From RGIG9041 sp045593905 (GTDB lineage Bacteria; Bacillota; Clostridia; Oscillospirales; QAKW01), in the NCBI GenBank assembly GCA_045593905.1, contig JAZNXL010000039.1:1-43188 (forward strand): a stretch of DNA of 43,188 nucleotides. The letters are read 5' to 3'. A program made the position numbers and the translations under genes. Below the pieces are notes generated by a model. The model made no database searches, was not told where the DNA came from, and saw only the letters and a list, made by a program, of their open reading frames with translations. The stretch's first letter is position 1. Each line of letters opens with the position of its first letter. This document shows positions 8,099 through 14,897 of the stretch, in pieces.

Positions 8099-8856
8099 TA
8101 TGTTTTACAAAGTTTCATTACAAGGCTGTGCGGCAACGCCTTTGCAAGTATTCTATAAAATTTATAAAACGGTGTTGGCGTGTACATACCCTTGCCTTTT
8201 GCAGCGCGTTCAATTGCTTTTTTGGCAACTCTTTCGGGTTTGCAGTACGGTAATATTTCAAATGTTTTTGATTTTCCGCCCGTAATTCCTGCAACACTTA
8301 AAAACTCGGTTGCCATAGGTCCCGGGCAGACTGCAAGCGCATTGATTTTTTTAGGCTTTAGCTCCTCACGAATACAACGTGTAAAGCTTGTAACATAAGC
8401 TTTTGTAGAGCTATAAACTGCCATACGGATATTTGGTGCAAACGATGCAATTGACGACACGTTTACAATAAACGAGCCTTTATTCATATATTTTGCCGAG
8501 ACAGTACACATCGCGGTAAGCGCTCTGTTGTTCAAGTCAATCATTGACATTTGCGAGTCGAGATTGTTGTTATAAAACTCGCCAAGCTCACCAAAGCCTG
8601 CGTTATTTATTAGTATTTTAATGTTGGGTTTTGTTTGTTCTAATATGTTTGAAAACTCGGCAATACTTTGCTTTTGTGTAAGGTCAAGCGCTATTGATTT
8701 TATGTTAAAATTAAAAGTATTACAAATGTTTTCGAGTCTGTCTTTTCGGCGAGCGATAACCCAAATTTGCTCAAGGTCGGGGTATTTGGTTGTTACCTGC
8801 TTTAAAAACTCAAGCCCAAGACCTGATGTAACACCAGTTATTACTGCAATATCCAA
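8098..8856 (-). CDS. Short-chain dehydrogenase/reductase (SDR, DltE/YqjQ-like)
   Basis: A 252-residue classical SDR. The NAD(P)-binding TGVTSGLG motif is at 8-15, NNAG at about 85-88, the catalytic Ser in VSSIAS (about 135), and YSSTKAY (Tyr-x-x-x-Lys, about 148-152). PG near 172 also fits, so all catalytic residues are present. An Arg-Arg after the second strand suggests NADP preference. The substrate cannot be inferred. The neighbours are convergent trmB and co-oriented DNA polymerase IV, 31 bases upstream, which may be cotranscribed. Confidence 0.9.
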   Translation of the reverse strand: MDIAVITGVTSGLGLEFLKQVTTKYPDLEQIWVIARRKDRLENICNTFNFNIKSIALDLTQKQSIAEFSNILEQTKPNIKILINNAGFGELGEFYNNNLDSQMSMIDLNNRALTAMCTVSAKYMNKGSFIVNVSSIASFAPNIRMAVYSSTKAYVTSFTRCIREELKPKKINALAVCPGPMATEFLSVAGITGGKSKTFEILPYCKPERVAKKAIERAAKGKGMYTPTPFYKFYRILAKALPHSLVMKLCKT

Positions 8857-8887
8857 AATTTATCACCTCGTAAAAATTATAGCAATT

Positions 8888-10075
8888 TTATTTATCTTTT
8901 TCAAGTAAAACCATAGGCACTACGCTATCGTCACCGAATTTTGAAGCAAGTGCATCAACCGTTTTGTTAATGCGCTCGTTTTTTTCATAAAACTCGGTAT
9001 CGTGAAACATATCAAGTTGGACATTCCCCTCATAGTGTACAAGGTTAATTGCGCGAACTGTTACAGAGCGCACAGCACTATGCCAATCGTAACGTTTTAA
9101 AAATAGTTTAAACGCCTGCTCGGCTATCTGCGAAGATGTATTTGTTGCAAAATCAAGCGGGCACTGAAATTCTCGCGAGGAAAGTGCGTTGTCTTTAATG
9201 CAAATTTGAACACCGGTTGCCGCAAGATTTGATGCGCGCAGTTGTCTTGAAATAGGTATTGATAGCGAAATAATATAGCGTTTAATCTGGTCGTTAGTTT
9301 CAAGGTCGTAAGGCGCTGTTGTTCCATGGCTTACACTTTTTGCGACCGTAACCGAGTCGATTTTAGAAACAGGCGAATTATCAAGACCATTTGCATACTG
9401 CCATAGCATTTGCCCGTGTTTACCAAGTCGGGATACAGCCGTTTGTAAAGAAATTGATGCAAGGTCGCCAATTGTAAACACACCGATTCGGTTAAGGCTT
9501 GCTTTAGCACTTTTACCTACACCTAAAAGCTGGTCAATATCGAGGTTATAGATTTTGTTTTTAAAGTTTTGTTCGCTTATAACGGTTGTTGCATCAGGCT
9601 TTTTAAGGTCGCTTCCGAGCTTTGCAAAAACCTTGTTAAAAGACACGCCCACTGAAACAGTAAGACCAAGTTCACTACGCACAGCGTTTCGTATTTTGTT
9701 GCCAATCTCTTCACCGCTTCCAAAAAGACGGGTACTTGCAGTTACATCGAGCCAACACTCGTCAATACCAAACGGCTCAACAAGGTCGGTAAACCTTGAA
9801 TATATTTCTTTTGCACGCTGCGAAAAGAGTGTATAGTATTCGTAATGGGGCGAAACAGTAACAAGAGCGGGGCACTTTTTTCGTGCTTGCCATATCGGCT
9901 CGCCCGTTGTTACACCAAACTTTTTTGCATTTTCGTTTTTTGCAAGAACTATCCCCTTGCGTTCTTCTTTATTACCGCAAACTGCCACACACTTTTGTTT
10001 AAGCGTAGGGTCAAGTAAGCACTCAACAGATGCAAAAAAATTATTCATATCACAATGAAGTATAATTTTCGACAT
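8888..10075 (-). CDS. dinB: Y-family DNA polymerase IV (DinB/UmuC-like)
   Basis: An error-prone translesion polymerase of about 395 residues. Catalytic carboxylates lie in ILHCDMNNFFASVE (about 4-17) and GIDECWLD (about 103-110). Helix-hairpin-helix/thumb and little-finger regions follow, then a sliding-clamp-binding QLDMF near 370. I choose the ATG at 10075, preceded by AGGAAAG. The frame is open six codons further to a TTG, but that start would lie upstream of the ribosome site. It has a perfect TTGACA-17-TATAAT promoter that faces the promoter of the divergent XRE/ImmA pair. No LexA box was identified, so SOS control is not shown. The neighbouring regulator and peptidase may instead control it. 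Confidence 0.92.
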   Translation of the reverse strand: MSKIILHCDMNNFFASVECLLDPTLKQKCVAVCGNKEERKGIVLAKNENAKKFGVTTGEPIWQARKKCPALVTVSPHYEYYTLFSQRAKEIYSRFTDLVEPFGIDECWLDVTASTRLFGSGEEIGNKIRNAVRSELGLTVSVGVSFNKVFAKLGSDLKKPDATTVISEQNFKNKIYNLDIDQLLGVGKSAKASLNRIGVFTIGDLASISLQTAVSRLGKHGQMLWQYANGLDNSPVSKIDSVTVAKSVSHGTTAPYDLETNDQIKRYIISLSIPISRQLRASNLAATGVQICIKDNALSSREFQCPLDFATNTSSQIAEQAFKLFLKRYDWHSAVRSVTVRAINLVHYEGNVQLDMFHDTEFYEKNERINKTVDALASKFGDDSVVPMVLLEKDK

Positions 10076-10086
10076 AAACTTTCCTA

Positions 10087-10115
10087 TTGACAAAATTTAA
10101 AAAGCATTATATTAT
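10087..10115 (+). promoter_or_regulatory. Promoter for the XRE-ImmA operon
   Basis: TTGACA at 10087-10092, 17 bases, then TATTAT at 10110-10115, giving an expected start near 10122. The -35 lies only 12 bases from the dinB start codon. Its transcript runs through the inverted repeats at 10120-10180 before reaching the gene at 10196. Confidence 0.7.
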
Positions 10116-10119
10116 ATTT

Positions 10120-10156
10120 ACGCACAAAGTTGCGTGTTTAATTCAATTATACACGC
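10120..10156. repeat. Interlocked inverted repeats, candidate operator
   Basis: ACGCA (10120-10124) pairs with TGCGT (10131-10135), and the overlapping GCGTGT (10132-10137) pairs with ACACGC (10151-10156). The arms lie between the start of the plus promoter and the -10 of the minus promoter. That is a natural place for the XRE protein to bind, but no binding is shown. Confidence 0.4.
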
Positions 10157-10174
10157 GTTACAACTTATTGTCAA
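10146..10174 (-). promoter_or_regulatory. Perfect consensus promoter for dinB
   Basis: Complement of 10169-10174 is TTGACA, the spacer is 17 bases, and complement of 10146-10151 is TATAAT. The expected start near 10139 lies downstream of the start of the opposing plus transcript (about 10122). The two transcripts therefore overlap head-on by roughly 17 bases. Confidence 0.8.
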
Positions 10175-10180
10175 TAAGTT
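10162..10180. repeat. Perfect 19-bp palindrome overlapping the dinB -35, candidate operator
   Basis: AACTTATT-GTC-AATAAGTT. The centre and right arm overlap the -35 box of the dinB promoter, and the right arm ends just before the ribosome site of the XRE gene. A protein bound here would block dinB. In RNA the same palindrome could fold next to the XRE ribosome site. The XRE protein encoded 15 bases away is the obvious candidate binder. Confidence 0.5.
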
Positions 10181-10195
10181 ACGAGGGGTAATAAC

Positions 10196-10573
10196 ATGGA
10201 ATTTGGAGAAAAAATAAAGCATAAAAGAATTGAACTTAAAATGTCGCAACAGGCACTGGCTGACAAGTCGGGACTTTCGCTTAGGTCAATACAAAACTAC
10301 GAAAGCGGCAGCCGTCATCCTGCAAACATTTCAATAGTTAAAGATATTGCAAAGGTGCTTGGAACAACGTACGAATATTTACTCGACGATAAATCTCAAT
10401 ATGTAATTGAAGCTGCAATGCGCGGCGGTGAACAAGCGGCGCTCGACATTGACAGGTTGCTTTCTGACATACAGGGCGTTTTTGCAGGCGGTTTTATTTC
10501 GCAACAAGATAAAGACAAGGTAATGCGTGCCATAAACGAAATATATTGGGAATCAAAGGACAAAGCAAAATGA
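10196..10573 (+). CDS. XRE-family helix-turn-helix transcriptional regulator
   Basis: A 125-residue protein with an N-terminal HTH_3 domain (about 6-62). MSQQALADKSGLSLRSIQNYESGSRHP carries the two helices and the conserved NYESG/RxP turn, and LxVLGTTYEYLL closes the domain. The helical C-terminal half (about 70-125) has no recognised domain. It overlaps the ImmA/IrrE peptidase gene by 4 bases (ATGA). In such pairs (ImmR/ImmA in ICEBs1, DdrO/IrrE in Deinococcus) the peptidase cleaves the repressor after a stress signal. By analogy this regulator probably represses its own gene and the divergent polymerase. The AGGGG ribosome site lies 8 bases before the ATG. Confidence 0.9.
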   Translation: MEFGEKIKHKRIELKMSQQALADKSGLSLRSIQNYESGSRHPANISIVKDIAKVLGTTYEYLLDDKSQYVIEAAMRGGEQAALDIDRLLSDIQGVFAGGFISQQDKDKVMRAINEIYWESKDKAK

Positions 10574-11052
10574 ACTGCGAGTATATAGTTTCAGAGGCAA
10601 ACAAGCTTGCAAACGAATATAATCGCGACCCGTTTGTTGCCGCATCAGGCGGTGGTGCGCTTATTAGCTTTAAAGACCTAGGTTCGTTAAAGGGTGCATT
10701 TTTTGGTGCACTCCCCCAGCCTGCAGTTGTTATAAACAATTCACTTGACGAGCAAACTCAAAAAACTGTTTGCGCACACGAGCTTGGGCATTTTGTTTTG
10801 CATAAAAACAAAAATTTCAGTTGTGAAAACATTGAGTTTAAAACGCGTTCAACAGTGGGAATTTTAGAGCGCGAGGCTAATTTATTTGCAGCCGCATTTT
10901 TGATTAACTTTGAGGCTGCAAAAGAGCTTTTAAAACAAGGCTACAGTATACAAAACACCGCCGCAATGCTTAAAACCGATGTTAATTTATTAATGTTTTT
11001 ATTAAATTCGTCAGGGCTTTGCGACGCGCCCGACAGTTGCTTTTTAAAATAA
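10570..11052 (+). CDS. ImmA/IrrE family metallo-endopeptidase
   Basis: A 160-residue zinc peptidase of the ImmA/IrrE (DUF955) family. It has the HExxH motif in TVCAHELGHFVLH (about 65-77) and the downstream glutamate in EREANLFAAAFLI (about 102-114). It starts at the ATG overlapping the TGA stop of the XRE gene. The longer open frame starting at 10546 would overlap the regulator by 28 bases without better signals. Known relatives cleave a co-encoded XRE repressor, which would here release control of the divergent translesion polymerase (inference). A strong bidirectional terminator follows the stop directly. Confidence 0.9.
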   Translation: MNCEYIVSEANKLANEYNRDPFVAASGGGALISFKDLGSLKGAFFGALPQPAVVINNSLDEQTQKTVCAHELGHFVLHKNKNFSCENIEFKTRSTVGILEREANLFAAAFLINFEAAKELLKQGYSIQNTAAMLKTDVNLLMFLLNSSGLCDAPDSCFLK

Positions 11053-11080
11053 AAAACGCAGGTTAAAACCTGCGTTTTTT
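11051..11080. terminator. Bidirectional terminator between ImmA gene and deacetylase gene
   Basis: A 14-bp perfect stem (AAAAAACGCAGGTT / AACCTGCGTTTTTT) gives A/T tracts on both strands. It begins at the ImmA stop codon and ends at the stop codon of the convergent deacetylase gene. Confidence 0.92.
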
Positions 11081-12318
11081 TAATTGTTTATTCCGTGGTG
11101 ACAAACGGGAGAGGTTTCATCAAGAGCCTTAAAGGTATAGCCGTTATTTAAGCCCCAGGTAATTATTTGTTCAACAGCGTTTACGCTGAACTTTTTAATA
11201 TCGTGTTGTAAAACAACCGAAACACTGCGCTTTGAAATACCGTTAATTACGTTGTTTACAACTTGTTCGGTGGTAGTAGCACCGCCTGCGTCGTTACTGT
11301 CAACATTCCAGTCAAAGTAGCGGTAGCCGTTGTTGGTAACCGATACCGCAAGCCGCGACATAATACCGGGATTAAATTTACTTACCATATTTGAGCTTCC
11401 GCCTGGAAAACGAATAAGGTTTGAGCGCTTTCCCGTTTGCGCTACAACAACATTTTGAATTACATCAAGGTCGCTGTAAAACGCATCTTCACTTTGATAT
11501 ATTTTTTTGTAGTCGTGTGTCGCGCTATGAAGACCAACTGCGTGTCCTTCACTTGCCATACGTGAAATAAGGTGGTTATAGCCGCTGTTTTTTACAAAAA
11601 ATGTTGCCTTTACACCATATTTTGCCAACACATCAAGAAGATATGAGGTATAAGGACCTGCGCCATCATCAAAAGTTAAATAAACTGTTTTAGGACCGGC
11701 GGGAATTGTATTTATATTGCCTGTGTTAACGCTTGGTCTAACAACAGGTGCTTTAACGGTAACCTTGCGAGTGAGCGTACTTGTATTGCCGCTTGAATCA
11801 GACACAGTATATGTTAGGGTATACTCGCCTGCTTTGTTAACATCAACCTCGCCATCAACAGTAACAAGTGAGGTAATATCGCCGTCATAGTTATCGGTAG
11901 CGCTAAAGCCGGGTTCGGTATACTTTGAGCCTTTTGTGAGCGACACTTTATCAGAACCGTCTAAAACAAGCGACGGCACCTGTGTATCGACAACAGTAAC
12001 GGTGCGCACCTTTGTTGCGCTGTATCTTGAAGATTTTGCCGAGTATGTAACCTCGTATTTGCCAAGTTTTTGGTCGTTTACCTTGCCGTTCTTTTCAACC
12101 TTAACAGGTTTACCGTTTTTATAAATAAACTTGCCCACAAGTTTAGCATCGGCACCCTGTTCATTGTATTTTTCACCATACTCAAGGGTTATGTTTTGTT
12201 CGCCCTTTAACGTAATTTGAATATTAAACTTGTTTAAAAGTATTACAGCGGTTGTGAGCAATAACAAAAGAAAAACTCCGCCAACTGCTGCTATTGAGAT
12301 TTTAATGTATTTGTTCAT
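11080..12318 (-). CDS. Membrane-anchored polysaccharide deacetylase with two Ig-like (DUF5011) domains
   Basis: A 412-residue extracytoplasmic enzyme. An N-terminal signal/anchor segment (about 7-29) is followed by two bacterial Ig-like domains (about 33-110 and 112-188). Each has the DUF5011 pattern of YGxxYxExGxxA ... GxYxVTYxxxD. The NodB/CE4 domain (about 205-400) has TFDDG (catalytic base and metal Asp, about 213), HSATHDY (two metal His, about 262-266) and RFPGGSS (about 301). A C-terminal LQHD block completes it. Likely substrates are peptidoglycan GlcNAc/MurNAc or another surface glycan. It appears to form a unit with the small membrane protein 9 bases upstream. All catalytic residues are intact. 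Confidence 0.9.
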   Translation of the reverse strand: MNKYIKISIAAVGGVFLLLLLTTAVILLNKFNIQITLKGEQNITLEYGEKYNEQGADAKLVGKFIYKNGKPVKVEKNGKVNDQKLGKYEVTYSAKSSRYSATKVRTVTVVDTQVPSLVLDGSDKVSLTKGSKYTEPGFSATDNYDGDITSLVTVDGEVDVNKAGEYTLTYTVSDSSGNTSTLTRKVTVKAPVVRPSVNTGNINTIPAGPKTVYLTFDDGAGPYTSYLLDVLAKYGVKATFFVKNSGYNHLISRMASEGHAVGLHSATHDYKKIYQSEDAFYSDLDVIQNVVVAQTGKRSNLIRFPGGSSNMVSKFNPGIMSRLAVSVTNNGYRYFDWNVDSNDAGGATTTEQVVNNVINGISKRSVSVVLQHDIKKFSVNAVEQIITWGLNNGYTFKALDETSPVCHHGINN

Positions 12319-12327
12319 ACTATATCC

Positions 12328-12618
12328 TTATTTGTAAATTTCAAAATCTTGCTCAAAATATTTGAGTTGTGTTTGCATTGTGTGATTTGCAGATACAATT
12401 TTAATGCGAAGGAGTATACAAAAGAACATAAACACAACAGCACCAAGAACAAGTGCTATTGCAACATTTTTTAACAAAACACCAATCAAAGCACAAAGAC
12501 CAAGCAGTAAAACGCCTATTATTACGACTGTAAGCGAATTTTTTAACTTGATTTTGTTGTATTTTTTTATAATCTCATTTCGTTTTTGATTATAACTGTT
12601 TAGTTGTTCGTTATTCAT
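12328..12618 (-). CDS. Small two-TM membrane protein of unknown function
   Basis: About 96 residues if started at the ATG at 12618, which has GGGTGA just upstream; the frame remains open to 12663. It has a charged, helical N-terminus (Asn/Lys-rich, about 1-28), two adjacent hydrophobic segments (about 30-50 and 53-73), and a charged C-terminal helix. I do not recognise a family. It lies 9 bases before the deacetylase gene on the same strand. Confidence 0.65.
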   Translation of the reverse strand: MNNEQLNSYNQKRNEIIKKYNKIKLKNSLTVVIIGVLLLGLCALIGVLLKNVAIALVLGAVVFMFFCILLRIKIVSANHTMQTQLKYFEQDFEIYK

Positions 12619-12679
12619 AAAATCACCCATTAAGATTATATTGCAACAGATAACGAAAGTCAATAAATTAAAAAAACTG

Positions 12680-12708
12680 TTGCATTTATAATATAGATAT
12701 GTTATAAT
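12680..12708 (+). promoter_or_regulatory. Promoter of the rimP-nusA-infB operon
   Basis: TTGCAT at 12680-12685, a 17-base spacer, and a perfect TATAAT at 12703-12708. The start is expected near 12715, about 60 bases before rimP. Confidence 0.8.
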
Positions 12709-12724
12709 GCAGTAAACTAAATGA

Positions 12725-12753
12725 TAAGAGGACTGTTTGACGCAGTCCTCTTA
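12725..12753 (+). promoter_or_regulatory. Leader hairpin in the 5' UTR of the rimP-nusA operon
   Basis: A perfect 11-bp stem (TAAGAGGACTG / CAGTCCTCTTA) with a 7-base loop starts about 10 bases after the predicted transcription start and 24 bases before rimP. It has no U-tract, so it is not a classical terminator. It could stabilise the message or act as a pause/NusA site for autoregulation (inference). Confidence 0.6.
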
Positions 12754-12776
12754 AATATTGCATTAAGGGAGTAGTT

Positions 12777-13238
12777 ATGAAAAAGAACATTGCACAAACA
12801 GTTGCCGAAGCTGTAGAGCCTTATGCTAAACAGTTACAACTTGAGCTTTACGATGTAGAGTACTTAAAAGAAGGCGCAGACTGGTTTTTAAGAATTTACA
12901 TTGACAAGCCAGACGGCGTAAGCAGTGATGACTGCGAAAAAATGTCGCGACTTATTGACCCTGTACTTGACGAACTCGACCCAATAGAAAACAGCTATTA
13001 TCTTGAAGTTTCGTCGGTTGGTCTTGATAAGCCCATTAAAACCGAAAAAGACTTTAACCGATTTATGAACAGCAAGGTTGACGTTAAGTTATACAAGGCA
13101 CTTAACGGTGCAAAAGAACTTTTAGGTACACTTTGTGAATACAACGACGGTGAGTTTGGCATTGAGCTTTCAAATGGTGAAACAGTTAAAATAAGCGTTA
13201 AAGACGCGGCGCTTATCCGCCCCCATATCGAATTTTAA
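12777..13238 (+). CDS. rimP: Ribosome maturation factor RimP
   Basis: RimP helps assemble the 30S subunit. The 153-residue protein has the two-domain family layout. The N-terminal alpha/beta domain contains LYDVEYLKEGADWFLRIYIDKPDGVSSDDCEKMSR and the SSVGLDKP hinge (about 82). A C-terminal SH3-like domain has LxxLCEYNDGEFGIEL and ends in KDAALIRPHIEF. It is the first gene of the nusA operon, with an AAGGGAG site 6 bases before the ATG. Confidence 0.95.
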   Translation: MKKNIAQTVAEAVEPYAKQLQLELYDVEYLKEGADWFLRIYIDKPDGVSSDDCEKMSRLIDPVLDELDPIENSYYLEVSSVGLDKPIKTEKDFNRFMNSKVDVKLYKALNGAKELLGTLCEYNDGEFGIELSNGETVKISVKDAALIRPHIEF

Positions 13239-13268
13239 TAATATAATATAAAGGAGCATACAACTAAA

Positions 13269-14309
13269 ATGAATTCAGAGTTTTTTAAGGCAGTTGACCT
13301 TATTGAGCAAGAAAAAGGCATTCCCGCCGAGTATATGCTTGAAAAGGTTGAAGCAGCGCTTATGAGCGCAGCAAAAAAAGCATTTGGCACATCAGATAAC
13401 GCAGTTGTTGTTATCAACCGTGACAGAAAAGACATTAAGCTTTATCAGCTTAAAGAGATTGTTGAAACAGTTGAAGACCCCGCAACACAAATCAGCTACG
13501 ATGCACTTATTCAAAAAGGTGCAAAACGCGTAAAGCTCGGCGGCCAGGTTAAAATTGAGGTTAAAACAAAAGAATTTGGCAGAATTGCCGCCGGGACTGC
13601 AAAGCAGGTAATTATTCAGGGTATTCGTGATGCTGAACGCGGACTTCTTTATCAAGAGTTCAACGGCAAAGAATCAGAAATTATTTCAGCGGTTGTTAAC
13701 AGTGTTGAGCCTTCGGGAAATGCAATTCTTGAAATTGGCAAAAGCAGTGCTATGCTTGTTAAAAACGAGCAGATTCCCGGTGAAACACTTGTTGAGGGCG
13801 ATAGAATTAAAATTTATGTTGTTGAAGTTAGAAAAACACAAAGAGGACCCCAGGTTCTCATTTCAAGAACACACCCCGGTCTTGTTAAAAGACTTTTCGA
13901 GCTTGAAATTCCCGAAATTTATGATGGTACAGTAGAGATAAAATCAATCGTTCGTGAAGCAGGAAGCAGAACAAAAATTGCTGTTTACTCAGCAAACGAA
14001 GAGGTTGACCCTGTAGGTTCATGTATCGGTTCAAAGGGCACAAGAATTTCTAATATTTGTGACGAGCTCAAGGGCGAAAAGATTGATATTATTAAATACT
14101 CGGAAGACCCCGAAGAATACGTTGCAGCAGCACTTGCTCCTGCTAAAATAATCAGCGTACTTGCAGACGAAACCGAAAAGACCTGTACTGTTGTTGTATC
14201 TGACGACCAGTTGTCACTCGCAATCGGTAAAGAGGGTCAAAACGCAAGACTTGCCGCAAAGCTTACAGGCTATAAGGTTGACATCAAACCGCTTTCAAAG
14301 ATTGGTTAA
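13269..14309 (+). CDS. nusA: Transcription termination/antitermination factor NusA
   Basis: NusA binds RNA polymerase and modulates pausing, termination and antitermination. The 346-residue protein has the N-terminal polymerase-binding domain (about 1-125), an S1 domain (about 130-200, around SGNAILEIGKSSAMLV) and two KH domains. KH1 carries GSCIGSKGTRI (about 252) and KH2 carries SLAIGKEGQNARLAAKLTGYKVDI (about 318-341). The C-terminal acidic repeats of proteobacterial NusA are absent, as usual in Firmicutes. It follows rimP by 30 bases with an AAGGAG site. Confidence 0.97.
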   Translation: MNSEFFKAVDLIEQEKGIPAEYMLEKVEAALMSAAKKAFGTSDNAVVVINRDRKDIKLYQLKEIVETVEDPATQISYDALIQKGAKRVKLGGQVKIEVKTKEFGRIAAGTAKQVIIQGIRDAERGLLYQEFNGKESEIISAVVNSVEPSGNAILEIGKSSAMLVKNEQIPGETLVEGDRIKIYVVEVRKTQRGPQVLISRTHPGLVKRLFELEIPEIYDGTVEIKSIVREAGSRTKIAVYSANEEVDPVGSCIGSKGTRISNICDELKGEKIDIIKYSEDPEEYVAAALAPAKIISVLADETEKTCTVVVSDDQLSLAIGKEGQNARLAAKLTGYKVDIKPLSKIG

Positions 14310-14320
14310 GGTGATATAAG

Positions 14321-14593
14321 TTGACAAAAGTTAAAAAAACACCTATGCGAATGTGTCTTGGCTGCAGACAAATGAAGCCAAAAAAAGAGCTTATTCGTAT
14401 CGTTATGAACAAAGACGGTGTTATTTCGCTTGACTTTACAGGCAAAAGCGCAGGCCGCGGTGCATACATTTGCAACGATGCTGCTTGTGCAAAAAAGCTT
14501 GTTAAGGCACACGCGATCGAAAAAAACTTTGGCTGTTCTGTAGACCCCGAGATTTATGAGCAAATCGAAAAGGAGATTGCTCATAATGAATAA
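14321..14593 (+). CDS. ylxR: YlxR (DUF448) RNA-binding protein
   Basis: A 90-residue protein with the DUF448 signature RMCLGCRQMKPKKELIRIV and GRGAYICNDAACAKK. The second part holds the conserved positively charged cleft. The family is always in the nusA operon and has been linked to RNA binding and, in Bacillus, RNase P or transcription effects. The start is a TTG with AAGGTGA six bases upstream. It overlaps the next gene by 8 bases, which suggests translational coupling. Confidence 0.92.
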   Translation: MTKVKKTPMRMCLGCRQMKPKKELIRIVMNKDGVISLDFTGKSAGRGAYICNDAACAKKLVKAHAIEKNFGCSVDPEIYEQIEKEIAHNE

Positions 14594-14897
14594 AGATTTA
14601 TTTTTATCAACTCTCGGTCTTGCAAGACGCGCCGGAAAGCTTTGCAGAGGCTTTGACAGTAATGTTGAAAACGCACACATTATTGACACCGTGTTTCTTG
14701 CAAACGACTGTTCTGACAGAACACGCGAAAATATAAGCGAAATTTTTACCGAACTTGATAAGCAACCCATAAACGTAAACTATTCAAAGTTTGAACTCGG
14801 CGTTGCAATTGGCACAAAGCCTGTTGGAATAATCGGAGTAACCGATGCAGGTTTTGCCAAACTATTAAAAACAAGATTATTTGAGGAGGTAGTTTAA
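14586..14897 (+). CDS. ylxQ: L7Ae/L30e family ribosomal-like protein YlxQ
   Basis: A 103-residue L7Ae-like protein that binds kink-turn RNA. The opening LSTLGLARRAGKLCRGFD, the middle VFLANDCSDRTREN and the end KPVGIIGVTDAGFAKLL match the YlxQ family. The ATG at 14586 has AAGGAG 10 bases upstream and overlaps the ylxR stop. The stop overlaps the infB start as TAATG. Confidence 0.92.
   Translation: MNKDLFLSTLGLARRAGKLCRGFDSNVENAHIIDTVFLANDCSDRTRENISEIFTELDKQPINVNYSKFELGVAIGTKPVGIIGVTDAGFAKLLKTRLFEEVV

Noticed and set aside
10076..10093. TTG start giving six more residues to DNA polymerase IV
   Set aside because: The AGGAAAG ribosome site lies inside this extension and is correctly spaced for the ATG at 10075.
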